NCBI GenBank assembly: GCA_034440455.1
Contig: JAWXCB010000024.1
Coordinates: forward strand, 1 to 18,099
DNA length: 18,099 nt
From: JAWXCB01 sp034440455
GTDB lineage: Bacteria > Bacteroidota > Bacteroidia > Chitinophagales > CAIOSU01
Direction of reading: 5' to 3'
The number at the start of each line of letters is the position of its first letter. The first letter of the stretch is position 1. Both the position numbers and the translations under genes were made by a program. Below are positions 7,206 to 14,809 of the stretch, piece by piece. The notes under the pieces are model-generated. The model saw only the letters and a list, made by a program, of their open reading frames with translations. It did not search any database and was not told where the DNA came from.

Positions 7206-8861
7206 ATGAACAGAAGATTTACCATCGTTGCATTGTTAATAGCGATTTCATCAGGCGTTTTTTCACAAACGATAAATGATGCGATAAAAGCCGCACAGAG
7301 TGAAAAGCCTGTACTGGCGAAAAACATCTTGCTGGGGCTTATTGCTAAAACGCCTGCCGACCAGGAGGCGCATTACAGGCTCGGAAACATATACTACCAA
7401 ACCGTAAAAAAAGATTCTGCGAAATATTACTTTGAAAAAGGCATCAAACCTGAAGATAAAATCAACTACAACTTCGCAGGCATGGGCAAACTCGCGCTTG
7501 ATGAAAAGAACACTGCGAAAGCTGAAGAATATTTCAACAAACTTGTTGGTTATGGTAAATCAAAAGACAGCAAGGCATATACTTTCGTAGGCGAAGCCTA
7601 TTTCAATTCCACTGCCAACGATGCAGTCAAAGCCATCATACAATTGGAAAAAGCGGTGATGTTTAATCTTAGGAATGGCGAAGCGCAACTGCTGCTTGGC
7701 GATGCTTACCTGCAAACAAACAATGCGGGAAAGGCAGTTACAAAATATGAATACGCCATTGATGCCGACCCGACCTCTGCTTTTCCTTACATGAAAATCG
7801 GGCAGGTATATATGAAGTCAGGGGCTTATGAGCAGGCGTTGAAAAACTTCCAAAAGGGTAGTGAAGTTGACCCCCAGTTTGCACCGCTTTTCCGCGAACT
7901 TGCCGAAATTAACTACCTCACAAAGAATTTCACCGAAGCGTGTCGCCTCTATAAAAAGTATCTCGACAGTACAGTCGAAGATATTCAAAAGAGAACCCGA
8001 TATGCCAGTTTCTTATTCCTGTGTAAAGATTATGAGGGTACCATTAATGAAATCAATACCGTGTTGAAGCAGGACAGTTCCAATATTATTTTGAGCCGCC
8101 TCATCGGCTATTCCTACTATGAAAAAGAAAAATACGAGGAAGGGTTGGCGTTCATGAAAAAATTTCTCGAAACTGCCGACAGCACGAAAGTAATTGCCAG
8201 TGACTATGCCTATTATGGCAAACTGCTTGCGAAAACAAATAATGATTTGCTCGCAGTGGTTTACCTCAACAAAGCCATCAAAGTAGATTCAACCAACGCA
8301 GACCTCTATAATGATCTTTCTTTGGTGCTCTACGTGCAAAAGAAATATGTTGAAGCAATTCCTGTCCTTGAGAAAATGCTGAAGCTAAAGCGCGGCTCCT
8401 CGCAGGATTATTTCTTGTTAGGAAAAGCTTATTACTATGCAGCAGGCAATCTATCCGGTCTGGCAAAAGAAGCAACTGACAAAGAGAAGAAGAAAATAGC
8501 GGAAGCAGTTGCAGACACTTTTTTTCACGAAGTCGACACTGCTTTTATGAAGGTAACGGAGATGCAGCCAACTGCACCGCTCGGCTATTTGTGGCGCGGA
8601 CGCGCCAACTCCAACCTCGACCCTGAAACTACTGAAGGGCTTGCCTTTCCGCACTATCAGAAATTCGTTGAGCTGGCAACCGATGAAGTGAAATATAAAA
8701 AGGAACTGGTTGAAGCCTATCAGTATCTTGGCTTCTACTACGTGATGAAAGATGATAACACCACTGCAAAACCTTTTTGGAAAAAGGTAGGCGAACTTGA
8801 TCCGGGCAACAAGAATTCCGAGGAATTTTTCAAGAGCCTGCAACAACAAACGAAGCCGTAA
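7206..8861 (+). CDS. Secreted tetratricopeptide repeat protein
   Basis: This 551-residue protein begins with a signal peptide (MNRRFTIVALLIAISSGVFSQ, cleavage near residue 20). The rest is mostly tandem TPR helices, seen from about residue 25 to the C-terminus. Examples include AHYRLGNIYYQTVKKDSAKYYF, GEAQLLLGDAYLQTNNAGKAV, AFPYMKIGQVYMKSGAYEQALK and ADLYNDLSLVLYVQKKYVEAIP. TPR arrays scaffold protein complexes, so a periplasmic protein-protein contact role is likely. It follows the PstS-like gene on the same strand after 78 nt without a visible terminator, so it may belong to the Ton operon, but it could have its own promoter. I recall a PstS-like/TPR pair after exbB-exbD-exbD-tonB in other Bacteroidota, which supports a shared function. 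The exact role is unknown. Confidence 0.88.
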   Translation: MNRRFTIVALLIAISSGVFSQTINDAIKAAQSEKPVLAKNILLGLIAKTPADQEAHYRLGNIYYQTVKKDSAKYYFEKGIKPEDKINYNFAGMGKLALDEKNTAKAEEYFNKLVGYGKSKDSKAYTFVGEAYFNSTANDAVKAIIQLEKAVMFNLRNGEAQLLLGDAYLQTNNAGKAVTKYEYAIDADPTSAFPYMKIGQVYMKSGAYEQALKNFQKGSEVDPQFAPLFRELAEINYLTKNFTEACRLYKKYLDSTVEDIQKRTRYASFLFLCKDYEGTINEINTVLKQDSSNIILSRLIGYSYYEKEKYEEGLAFMKKFLETADSTKVIASDYAYYGKLLAKTNNDLLAVVYLNKAIKVDSTNADLYNDLSLVLYVQKKYVEAIPVLEKMLKLKRGSSQDYFLLGKAYYYAAGNLSGLAKEATDKEKKKIAEAVADTFFHEVDTAFMKVTEMQPTAPLGYLWRGRANSNLDPETTEGLAFPHYQKFVELATDEVKYKKELVEAYQYLGFYYVMKDDNTTAKPFWKKVGELDPGNKNSEEFFKSLQQQTKP

Positions 8862-9023
8862 GCATTTTTCTTCTTTACGAAGGAACAATCTTCCCAAACA
8901 TTTGGCGGTAAGTTTTGCATTTGAGTCTGTGCTGATTTAATTTAAAAGATGCTTGAACTTTAGTGTCCCATTTGGGATTGTAAAGACGGATTATACATGC
9001 AGTGTGTTAATTTTGATTTTAGA

Positions 9024-9455
9024 ATGAATGCTACCCAACATCACACGATTGATGAAATTCAGGAACAAATCGTGCAGGAGTTTTCGCTGTTTGAAAACCC
9101 GATGGATAAGTATGAATATTTGATTGATATCGGTAAGCAGTTGCCAGATTTGGACGCGCAAAATAAAACAGATGAAAATTTGGTGAAAGGCTGCCAGTCG
9201 AAAGTGTGGCTGCATTCATCTGCGAAAGATGGCAGAATGGTTTTTGAAGCGGACAGCAATACCGTAATTACGAAAGGAATCATCGGATTGCTCATTCGTG
9301 TGCTTTCTAACCAAAAGCCGGAAGATATTTTGAAAACGAATCTGGAGTTTATTGACAAAATAGATTTGAAGTCGCACCTCAGTTCGCAGCGCACCAGCGG
9401 ATTAGGAGCGATGATTAAGTACATAAAAGCATACGCAGCTAATTCTAAAATTTGA
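9024..9455 (+). CDS. sufE: SufE-family sulfur acceptor protein
   Basis: SufE accepts persulfide sulfur from the cysteine desulfurase SufS and passes it on for Fe-S cluster assembly in the cytoplasm. The 143-residue product has the family pattern: LIDIGKQLPDL at about 33-43, the acceptor loop VKGCQSKVWL with catalytic Cys57, VITKGIIGLLIRVL, and a closing LSSQRTSGLGAMI. An upstream in-frame ATG at 8997 would add nine residues, but ATG 9024 gives the normal SufE beginning. Two nucleotides separate its stop from the start of sufT, so both are co-expressed. sufS and the sufBCD scaffold genes are not in the window. Confidence 0.93.
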   Translation: MNATQHHTIDEIQEQIVQEFSLFENPMDKYEYLIDIGKQLPDLDAQNKTDENLVKGCQSKVWLHSSAKDGRMVFEADSNTVITKGIIGLLIRVLSNQKPEDILKTNLEFIDKIDLKSHLSSQRTSGLGAMIKYIKAYAANSKI

Positions 9456-9457
9456 AT

Positions 9458-9793
9458 ATGTCCGACACCACGCAACCCGCAAAAACCTTCGCAGAAATAA
9501 GAACCGATGTCATTGACGTACTCAAAACCTGCTACGACCCTGAAATTCCCGTTGATATTTACGAGTTGGGTTTAATCTATGAAGTGAATGTTGACCCCGC
9601 AAACAATGTGAAGGTGCTGATGACGTTAACATCACCCACTTGCCCCGTGGCGGAAACACTTCCCCCTGAAGTCGAACAAAAGATAAAAGGCATACCTGGA
9701 ATAGGAGACGTGAAGGTGGAATTAACGTGGGAGCCTACCTGGAATCAGGAATTGATGTCAGAATCGGCCAAATTGGAACTTGGTTTCATTTGA
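9458..9793 (+). CDS. sufT: SufT / MIP18-family (DUF59) Fe-S assembly factor
   Basis: This is a small MIP18-like protein that helps mature or deliver Fe-S clusters. The 111-residue product carries DPEIPVDIYELGLIYEV (about 28-43), TLTSPTCPV with conserved Cys62, the GIGDVKVELTWEPTW segment (81-95) and the closing MSESAKLELG, all typical of the bacterial SufT branch. An in-frame TTG at 9452 could extend it by two residues, but the ATG at 9458 is the natural start. Its tight linkage to sufE supports an Fe-S function over other DUF59 roles such as phenylacetate oxidation (PaaD), whose genes are absent here. Confidence 0.92.
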   Translation: MSDTTQPAKTFAEIRTDVIDVLKTCYDPEIPVDIYELGLIYEVNVDPANNVKVLMTLTSPTCPVAETLPPEVEQKIKGIPGIGDVKVELTWEPTWNQELMSESAKLELGFI

Positions 9794-9822
9794 GCGTGTT
9801 ATCTGCGTGTATGCTAACTTTG
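9789..9822 (+). promoter_or_regulatory. Possible promoter for the bacilliredoxin gene
   Basis: TAACTTTG at 9815-9822 fits the -7 box TAnnTTTG. The nearest TTTG, at 9789-9792, lies 22 nt upstream, slightly more than the usual spacing. A start near 9829 would leave a leader of about 40 nt. Confidence 0.4.
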
Positions 9823-9870
9823 AAATTGCATTTGTCTAAATACTAACTACTAAAATATCAATACTAAATT

Positions 9871-10287
9871 ATGTATCCACCAGAACTCGTAGCCCCGATG
9901 AAAGGAGAACTGACAGAAGTCGGTTTCCAACAATTACTAACTTCCGATGAAGTTGATTCCGTATTAAACAACAAGCAGGGAACCGCGCTGGTCGTGGTAA
10001 ATTCTGTGTGCGGTTGCGCTGCGCGTATGGCGCGTCCGGGACTGAAACTTGCCTTGTCTCAATCTTCAAAAAAACCTGAAAAACTTACTACCGTGTTTGC
10101 CGGAGTTGACCGTGAGTCAACCGAGCGTGCGCGGGAATATATGCTTCCTTATCCGCCTTCTTCGCCTTCCATCGCGTTGTTTAAAGATGGCAAGCTGGTG
10201 CATTTTTTAGAAAGACACCACATTGAAGGCAGACCTGCCGAATTGATTGCCGAAAACCTGAAAGCGGCATTCAACGAGCATTGCTGA
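9871..10287 (+). CDS. BrxA/BrxB-family bacilliredoxin
   Basis: This is a thioredoxin-fold thiol oxidoreductase of the family formerly called YphP/YqiW or DUF1094. The 138-residue product begins MYPPELVAPMKGELT, a family hallmark. It has the active site SVCGCA with Cys47 and Cys49, then VFAGVDRESTERAREYM and PSSPSIALFKDGK. A further Cys is the last residue. In Firmicutes these proteins remove bacillithiol from modified proteins. In Bacteroidota the low-molecular-weight thiol partner may be bacillithiol or another thiol, which the window cannot tell. It follows sufT by 77 nt, putting thiol redox next to Fe-S maturation genes, but a promoter-like box in the gap suggests possible separate transcription. 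Confidence 0.93.
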   Translation: MYPPELVAPMKGELTEVGFQQLLTSDEVDSVLNNKQGTALVVVNSVCGCAARMARPGLKLALSQSSKKPEKLTTVFAGVDRESTERAREYMLPYPPSSPSIALFKDGKLVHFLERHHIEGRPAELIAENLKAAFNEHC

Positions 10288-10323
10288 TTGCCTGATTTTT
10301 TTTTCCACAATCATTTCCCCCCG

Positions 10324-10354
10324 TTTGTCTAAGCGGTTCGGTTGATTATCTTTG
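10324..10354 (+). promoter_or_regulatory. Bacteroidota-type promoter for tRNA-Lys
   Basis: TTTG at 10324-10327 and TATCTTTG at 10347-10354 are 19 nt apart, an exact fit to the consensus. The tRNA begins 15 nt after the -7 box. This is one of the clearest promoters in the window and a strong pointer to the phylum. Confidence 0.8.
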
Positions 10355-10368
10355 CACCTCGTTTTTAC

Positions 10369-10440
10369 GACCCTGTAGCTCAGTGGTAGAGCATTTGACT
10401 TTTAATCAAAGGGCCACGGGTTCAAGTCCCGTCAGGGTCA
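10369..10440 (+). tRNA. tRNA-Lys (anticodon TTT)
   Basis: The 72-nt cloverleaf is complete. The acceptor stem GACCCTG pairs with CAGGGTC, the D arm is GCTC/GAGC, the anticodon arm is TTTGA/TCAAA with loop CTTTTAA, and the T arm is ACGGG/CCCGT with loop TTCAAGT. The discriminator is A and CCA is not encoded. It reads lysine codons AAA and AAG. A dedicated promoter and terminator make it a monocistronic unit. The 3' half is not duplicated elsewhere in the window, so there is no sign that it served as an integration site. Confidence 0.97.
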
Positions 10441-10446
10441 CATCCC

Positions 10447-10480
10447 AAAAGGGTTACGGTTTTGCTGTAACCCTTTTTTT
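10447..10480 (+). terminator. Intrinsic terminator of tRNA-Lys
   Basis: The stem runs AAAAGGGTTACGG (10447-10459) against CTGTAACCCTTTT (10465-10477) with loop TTTTG, one G-T wobble and a T run to 10480. The A-rich left flank also lets it act as a terminator on the opposite strand. Confidence 0.88.
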
Positions 10481-10516
10481 GTTTTCAACTATTTTTATCA
10501 GCCAATAACTGACTAA

Positions 10517-11896
10517 ATGAAAGAAGTAACAAACTACATTGAACAGAATAAGCAACGCTTCCTCGATGAGTTGATTGAAGTATTGAGAATTCCATCCGTG
10601 AGCGCGGATAAAAATTTCTCGAACGATGTGATTCGAGCAGGTGAATGGGTGCAGAACCAACTCAATAAGGCTGGCGCGGAGAAGGTGGAATTATGTTCCA
10701 CTAACGGTTATCCGGTTGTATATGGGGAGAAGATGATTAGCCCATCACTTCCTACCGTGCTTGTTTACGGACACTATGATGTGCAACCGCCTGACCCGCT
10801 TGATTTGTGGCACTCGCCACCTTTTGAGCCGGTGTTGAAAGACGGGAAAATTTATGCGCGTGGCGCGTGTGATGACAAAGGACAAATGTACATGCACATC
10901 AAAGCCTTTGAACTTTTAATGCAGCAAAACGCGCTTCCCTGCAATGTGAAATTTATGATTGAGGGAGAAGAAGAAGTTGGCTCTGAAAACTTAGGCGACT
11001 TCGTGCAAAAAAATAAAGAGCGTCTGCAAGCGGATGTGATTTTGATTTCCGATACTTCGATGATTGCGAATGATGTTCCGTCTATCACCATCGGGTTGCG
11101 CGGGTTGAGTTATCTCGAAGTGGAAGTAACCGGACCAAATCGCGATTTGCACTCAGGCGTTTATGGCGGTGCAGTTGGAAATCCGTTGAATATTCTTGCA
11201 GAAATGATTGCTTCGCTGAAAGACAAAAACAATCACATCACAATTCCCGGTTTCTATGATGACGTGATTGAATTAACACCCGAAGAAAGAAAAGTCATGG
11301 CGCAGATTCCTTTTGATGAAGTGGAATACAGGCAGCATCTTGATATTGCTGCTGTGCATGGAGAAAAGGGCTATACACCGATGGAGCATACAACCGTTCG
11401 TCCCACGCTTGATGTGAACGGCATGTGGGGTGGTTACATAGGAGAAGGTGCAAAGACAGTTCTTCCGTCAAAGGCTTTTGCAAAAATTTCGATGCGCCTT
11501 GTGCCGAATCAGAATCATGAAAAAATAACGGAACTGTTTCAGAAACATTTTAAATCTATTGCTCCTGCATCAGTGAAGGTAAAAGTAACTCCGCATCATG
11601 GTGGGAATCCAGTGCTGATGAAAACGGATTCTGTTGCCTATGAAGCTGCCGAGCAAGCATATCAAATGAGTTTTGGTATAAAACCTTTACCCACACGCAC
11701 AGGCGGCAGCATCCCGATTGTCGCGCTGTTTGAAGATGTGCTAGGGTTGAAATCTATCCTCATGGGCTTTGGTCTTGATTCCGATGCCATTCACTCGCCC
11801 AATGAGCATTTCGGAGTTTTCAATTACCTGAAAGGAATTGAAACGATAGCGTATTTCTATCCGAACTACGCGCGTCTCGTCAAGGCAGAAAAATAG
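10517..11896 (+). CDS. M20-family metallopeptidase (dipeptidase)
   Basis: This cytoplasmic zinc-dependent peptidase of the M20 family probably cleaves dipeptides. The 459-residue protein shows the full di-metal set: His86 in YGHYDVQP, the bridging Asp119 in RGACDDKG, catalytic and metal-binding Glu151/Glu152 in IEGEEEVGS, Asp179 in ISDT, and His426 in DAIHSPNEHF. The lid/dimerisation domain (about 190-350) includes DLHSGVYGG with His212. No signal peptide is present. Length and motif spacing match the carnosinase/CndP-like M20 branch rather than the DapE or ArgE branch, but substrate cannot be fixed from sequence. It starts 36 nt after the tRNA terminator, so its promoter must be in a very short space or overlap the terminator. 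Its 3' end overlaps the convergent lipoprotein gene by 17 bp. Confidence 0.93.
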   Translation: MKEVTNYIEQNKQRFLDELIEVLRIPSVSADKNFSNDVIRAGEWVQNQLNKAGAEKVELCSTNGYPVVYGEKMISPSLPTVLVYGHYDVQPPDPLDLWHSPPFEPVLKDGKIYARGACDDKGQMYMHIKAFELLMQQNALPCNVKFMIEGEEEVGSENLGDFVQKNKERLQADVILISDTSMIANDVPSITIGLRGLSYLEVEVTGPNRDLHSGVYGGAVGNPLNILAEMIASLKDKNNHITIPGFYDDVIELTPEERKVMAQIPFDEVEYRQHLDIAAVHGEKGYTPMEHTTVRPTLDVNGMWGGYIGEGAKTVLPSKAFAKISMRLVPNQNHEKITELFQKHFKSIAPASVKVKVTPHHGGNPVLMKTDSVAYEAAEQAYQMSFGIKPLPTRTGGSIPIVALFEDVLGLKSILMGFGLDSDAIHSPNEHFGVFNYLKGIETIAYFYPNYARLVKAEK

Positions 11897-12437
11897 TTGA
11901 AATTGAAAACGTATCCGGTTCCAAAAATCGGATTGTTTGTTTGCCTGAAATCCAAAAACCTTTTTCTGGTTCGTAAGAGAGTTGTTGATGTGAAGTGTAA
12001 AGGATATTTCCGGTATAAAGCACTGCGTTGATTTTCACAGGATTTCTATCCTTATCATAAATCACACTCAGTTCTCTCGTTCTGAGATTTTCTTTTTGAG
12101 CTGAATACCTCATCATGCCCAGTTGACCTTCCCTCACGATGCTGTCGGCAGCATATTTCCCCAGGAACGACTTCTTATTGATATCGGCTTCAACAAAGGA
12201 ATTCAATTCTTTTCCCCAATCGCTGATAGCCATCTTTTTCTTCTCTTCCTTTCCGTTAAGAAAAACTGTTTTTGAAATCTCCGCATTCGCTTTTGCTAAT
12301 CTTTCCGCTTCCTTTTTAATGAAACCGCTTAAATCAAAATACTGCGGATTAACTCCTCCTTGCATTGTTTCCTCTTTGCAAGACACAATCAGGAACAGGA
12401 GAAAACAGCAGCAAAAACCTTTTATTCGTTGGCTCAT
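11880..12437 (-). CDS. Lipoprotein of unknown function
   Basis: This 185-residue predicted lipoprotein has n-region MSQRIKG, core FCCCFLLFLIVSC and lipidated Cys20. The frame is open 33 codons further upstream, but ATG 12437 gives a standard lipoprotein signal and is preferred. The mature part opens with KEETMQGG, then a charged helical region (about 35-60, FIKKEAERLAKANAEI). The second half is strand-like with NPVKINAVLYTGNILYTSHQQL and ends ISTIFLP. I do not recognise a named domain. The gene is divergent from the DUF4783 gene and convergent with the M20 peptidase, with a 17-bp 3' overlap, so it is transcribed alone. Confidence 0.75.
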   Translation of the reverse strand: MSQRIKGFCCCFLLFLIVSCKEETMQGGVNPQYFDLSGFIKKEAERLAKANAEISKTVFLNGKEEKKKMAISDWGKELNSFVEADINKKSFLGKYAADSIVREGQLGMMRYSAQKENLRTRELSVIYDKDRNPVKINAVLYTGNILYTSHQQLSYEPEKGFWISGKQTIRFLEPDTFSISTIFLP

Positions 12438-12576
12438 CAGGTAAATTGGGAAAAGCGGTGTTGATATTTCCGCATCTTTCAGGCAAGCAAAGTAAATATA
12501 TTCGTTCGGGATTCGTTTAAGGAGGCTCAATGGCATGATTTTGGTTAAGTTTGGGATGACTAAAATGACTTACAAC

Positions 12577-12957
12577 ATGAAAACAGTTTTGATGGGTTTG
12601 GTTCTTTTCACTACGATAGGCATGAAGCCGCTGAATGGCGACCTTGAGCGGATAAGTCTTGCGATTCAAACAGGCAACTCGAAGGAATTGGCGAAGTATT
12701 TTGACAGCACGGTGGAAATCACCATCGGTGAAAAGGAAGAAACATACAGCAAAGCGCAAGCGGAAATGGTGCTGAAAGATTTTTTCACCAAAAACAAACC
12801 TGCATCTTTTAAGATGATTCACAATGGTTCCAGCCAGGGTTCACAATATGGAATCGGCACGCTGATTACCGACAAAGGCGCATTTCGCACTTATATCTAC
12901 CTTAAGCAAAAGGGCGAAAGCGTATTCATTCAAGAAGTCCGTTTCGAAAACGAATAA
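12577..12957 (+). CDS. Exported DUF4783-like protein
   Basis: This 126-residue protein begins with a signal-like segment MKTVLMGLVLFTTIGMKPLNG. The frame extends 14 codons upstream to 12535, but that extension has no signal character, so ATG 12577 is chosen. The mature domain looks like the compact alpha-beta fold of DUF4783 (NTF2-like): DLERISLAIQTGNSKELAKYFDSTVEIT, then EETYSKAQAEMVLKDFFTKNKPASF, and closing strands YGIGTLITDKGAFRTYIYLK and VFIQEVRFEN. Function is unknown. The adjacent nadC, 11 nt downstream, is a conserved neighbour in Bacteroidota as I recall, and is probably in the same transcript. Confidence 0.8.
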   Translation: MKTVLMGLVLFTTIGMKPLNGDLERISLAIQTGNSKELAKYFDSTVEITIGEKEETYSKAQAEMVLKDFFTKNKPASFKMIHNGSSQGSQYGIGTLITDKGAFRTYIYLKQKGESVFIQEVRFENE

Positions 12958-12968
12958 TCTTTCCGGCA

Positions 12969-13802
12969 TTGGATATCGAGCGTTTTATTCGTCAGGCGAT
13001 TGAGGAAGATGTGCAATCAGGCGATCACACTTCGCTTGCCTGCATCCCCAAAAACAAAACCAGTAAAGCTGAACTCATTGCCAAAGAGAACGGCATCGTT
13101 GCGGGAATCGAAGTAGCAAAAAAGGTGTTTGAAATCATTGACACAGAACTTACAGTTGATTCCTTTTACAAAGATGGAGATGTAGTTGAGAAGTCTGATT
13201 TGGTAATGCTGGTGAAAGGAAGCGCGCAATCCATTCTGCAAGCCGAGCGGCTTGCGCTCAATTTCATGCAGCGCATGAGCGGCATTGCAACGCTTACGAA
13301 TAAGTTTGTGCAGACATTGAGAGGCACCAATACAAAAGTGATGGACACGCGAAAGACCACACCGATGTTCAGGCAGTTTGAAAAAATGGCAGTGAAAATC
13401 GGTGGCGGTGAAAACCACCGTTTCGGCTTGTGGGATATGATTATGATTAAAGACAATCACATCGCGTACAGTGGAGGAATCGAACCGGCAATAACAACAG
13501 TGAAAAACTATTTGAAGAAAAAAAATCTTGACTTGCGTATTGAAATTGAAACAGCTTCCATTGCACAGGTGGAGGAAGTATTAGCGACAGGCGGAGTGCA
13601 GCGCATTATGCTTGATAATTTCAAAATCCCCGAGTTGAAAAAAGCCGTGAAGCTGATTGATAAAAAATATGAAACGGAAGCATCGGGAGGCATCACGCTG
13701 GAAAATGCGCGGGAATATGCAGCCACCGGTGTAGATTATATTTCAGTCGGGGCGCTCACGCATTCCTACAAAAGTCTCGACCTTAGCCTCAACGCGATTT
13801 GA
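12969..13802 (+). CDS. nadC: Nicotinate-nucleotide pyrophosphorylase (quinolinate phosphoribosyltransferase)
   Basis: NadC converts quinolinate and PRPP to nicotinate mononucleotide, CO2 and diphosphate in de novo NAD synthesis. The 277-residue protein is full length, with an N-terminal domain to about residue 110 and then the barrel. Family motifs are EEDVQSGDHTS (12-22), QAERLALNFMQRMSGIAT (91-108), MDTRKTTP (125-132) with substrate-binding Arg and Lys, GGGENHRFGLWD (145-156), IKDNH (160-164), RIMLDNF and EASGGITLENAREYAATGVDYISVGALTHS. The start is TTG: there is no in-frame ATG or GTG just upstream and MDIERFIRQAIEED fits the family start. The gene is 11 nt after the DUF4783 gene. nadA and nadB are not in the window. 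Confidence 0.95.
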   Translation: MDIERFIRQAIEEDVQSGDHTSLACIPKNKTSKAELIAKENGIVAGIEVAKKVFEIIDTELTVDSFYKDGDVVEKSDLVMLVKGSAQSILQAERLALNFMQRMSGIATLTNKFVQTLRGTNTKVMDTRKTTPMFRQFEKMAVKIGGGENHRFGLWDMIMIKDNHIAYSGGIEPAITTVKNYLKKKNLDLRIEIETASIAQVEEVLATGGVQRIMLDNFKIPELKKAVKLIDKKYETEASGGITLENAREYAATGVDYISVGALTHSYKSLDLSLNAI

Positions 13803-13810
13803 TACTTTCT

Positions 13811-13891
13811 CGTCATGCTGAGTGCAACGAAGCATCTCTTATTTTCAGGCAGGAGATTCTTTGTTTCGTAGAACCTTCGCTCAGAATGACG
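13811..13891. repeat. Intergenic palindromic repeat between nadC and the lipid kinase
   Basis: The ends CGTCATGCTGAG (13811-13822) and CTCAGAATGACG (13880-13891) are inverted repeats matching at 11 of 12 positions. The interior holds ACGAAGCATCTC and GGAGATTCTTTG, which can also pair in part. This layout is a widespread non-autonomous intergenic repeat in Bacteroidota, recognised from memory. Confidence 0.7.
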
Positions 13892-13912
13892 AAGCTCTTT
13901 TAACTTCGCGCC

Positions 13913-14806
13913 ATGTCCCGTAAAAGAATTCTCTTTATCATCAATCCCAAATCAGGCATTCGGAAAGAGGAAAAAAGCCGACTGCCTCAATTAATTGAAC
14001 AGCATCTCGACAAAACGCTTTACGACTATTCAATAAGCTATACAGAATACGCAGGACACGCCATTGAACTTTCAAAAGAAGCGGCAGAAAGCGGTTATCA
14101 TGTGGTAGTATCGGTTGGCGGTGACGGCTCCATGAATGAAATTGCAGGCAGTCTTGTCGGCACGGATGTTATTCTTGGAATCATGCCCTTTGGTTCTGGC
14201 AACGGTTTGGCGAGGCATCTCGGCATTCCGATTAATGCAAAGAAGGCATTGGATGTGCTGAATAAATTTCATGCTGCTAAAATTGATGTGGGCGAATATG
14301 CTCCCGGAAAATATTTTTTCAGCAACGTAGGAATCGGCTTTGCGGTGAAAGTGGTGAAATGGTTTGAGCATCACAAAGTGCGCGGATTTCTTTCTTATGC
14401 AGTCGCGGTGATGCGCGGATTTACCAGTAATCAGACAATAAAACTTACGCTTGAATTCAACGGGAAAACATTAGAAAGAGAAGTTACCGTGCTGAACATT
14501 TGCAACTCCAATCAATATGGATATGGAGTTGGAATTGCACCGAATGCAAAATTAGATGACGGCATTTTAGATATTGCCATCTTGAATAAATTCTCGCGCC
14601 TGTTGTTTCCGCTCTATGCGCTCTGTATTCTTTTTAAGAAACAACATTGGATTCCGCATTACGAATTGCATACTGCCGCAACCTGCAAAGTGCTGAATGA
14701 AGAAAAGAAATTCTGGGTACTCCAGGTGGATGGAGAATTAGAACGCTTCAAAGAAGATTGGGAGGTAAGGGCATTACCCCTTGCGCTGCATGTGCTGGTT
14801 CCGTAA
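13913..14806 (+). CDS. Diacylglycerol kinase-family lipid kinase
   Basis: This is a cytoplasmic, membrane-associated lipid kinase of the DAGK catalytic family (YegS/BmrU-like). The 297-residue protein shows NPKSG at 11-15, the nucleotide-binding VSVGGDGSMNEIAGSL at 67-81, and MPFGSGNGLARHL at 91-103. Later segments DVGEYAPGKYFFSNVGIGF and NSNQYGYGVGIAPNAKLDDGILDIAIL belong to the second domain of this fold. All core motifs are intact. The substrate could be diacylglycerol, another lipid or a sphingoid base; sequence does not separate these. It is separated from nadC by a repeat and ends 3 nt from the stop of the convergent receptor gene. Confidence 0.92.
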   Translation: MSRKRILFIINPKSGIRKEEKSRLPQLIEQHLDKTLYDYSISYTEYAGHAIELSKEAAESGYHVVVSVGGDGSMNEIAGSLVGTDVILGIMPFGSGNGLARHLGIPINAKKALDVLNKFHAAKIDVGEYAPGKYFFSNVGIGFAVKVVKWFEHHKVRGFLSYAVAVMRGFTSNQTIKLTLEFNGKTLEREVTVLNICNSNQYGYGVGIAPNAKLDDGILDIAILNKFSRLLFPLYALCILFKKQHWIPHYELHTAATCKVLNEEKKFWVLQVDGELERFKEDWEVRALPLALHVLVP

Positions 14807-14809
14807 ATT

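Noticed and set aside
9452..9457. TTG start for sufT
   Set aside because: ATG at 9458 is only two codons downstream and does not overlap the sufE stop; it matches the family start.
10369..10440. tRNA-Lys as an integration site
   Set aside because: No duplicated tRNA end is seen in the window and the integrase lies 9 kb away, so nothing links them.
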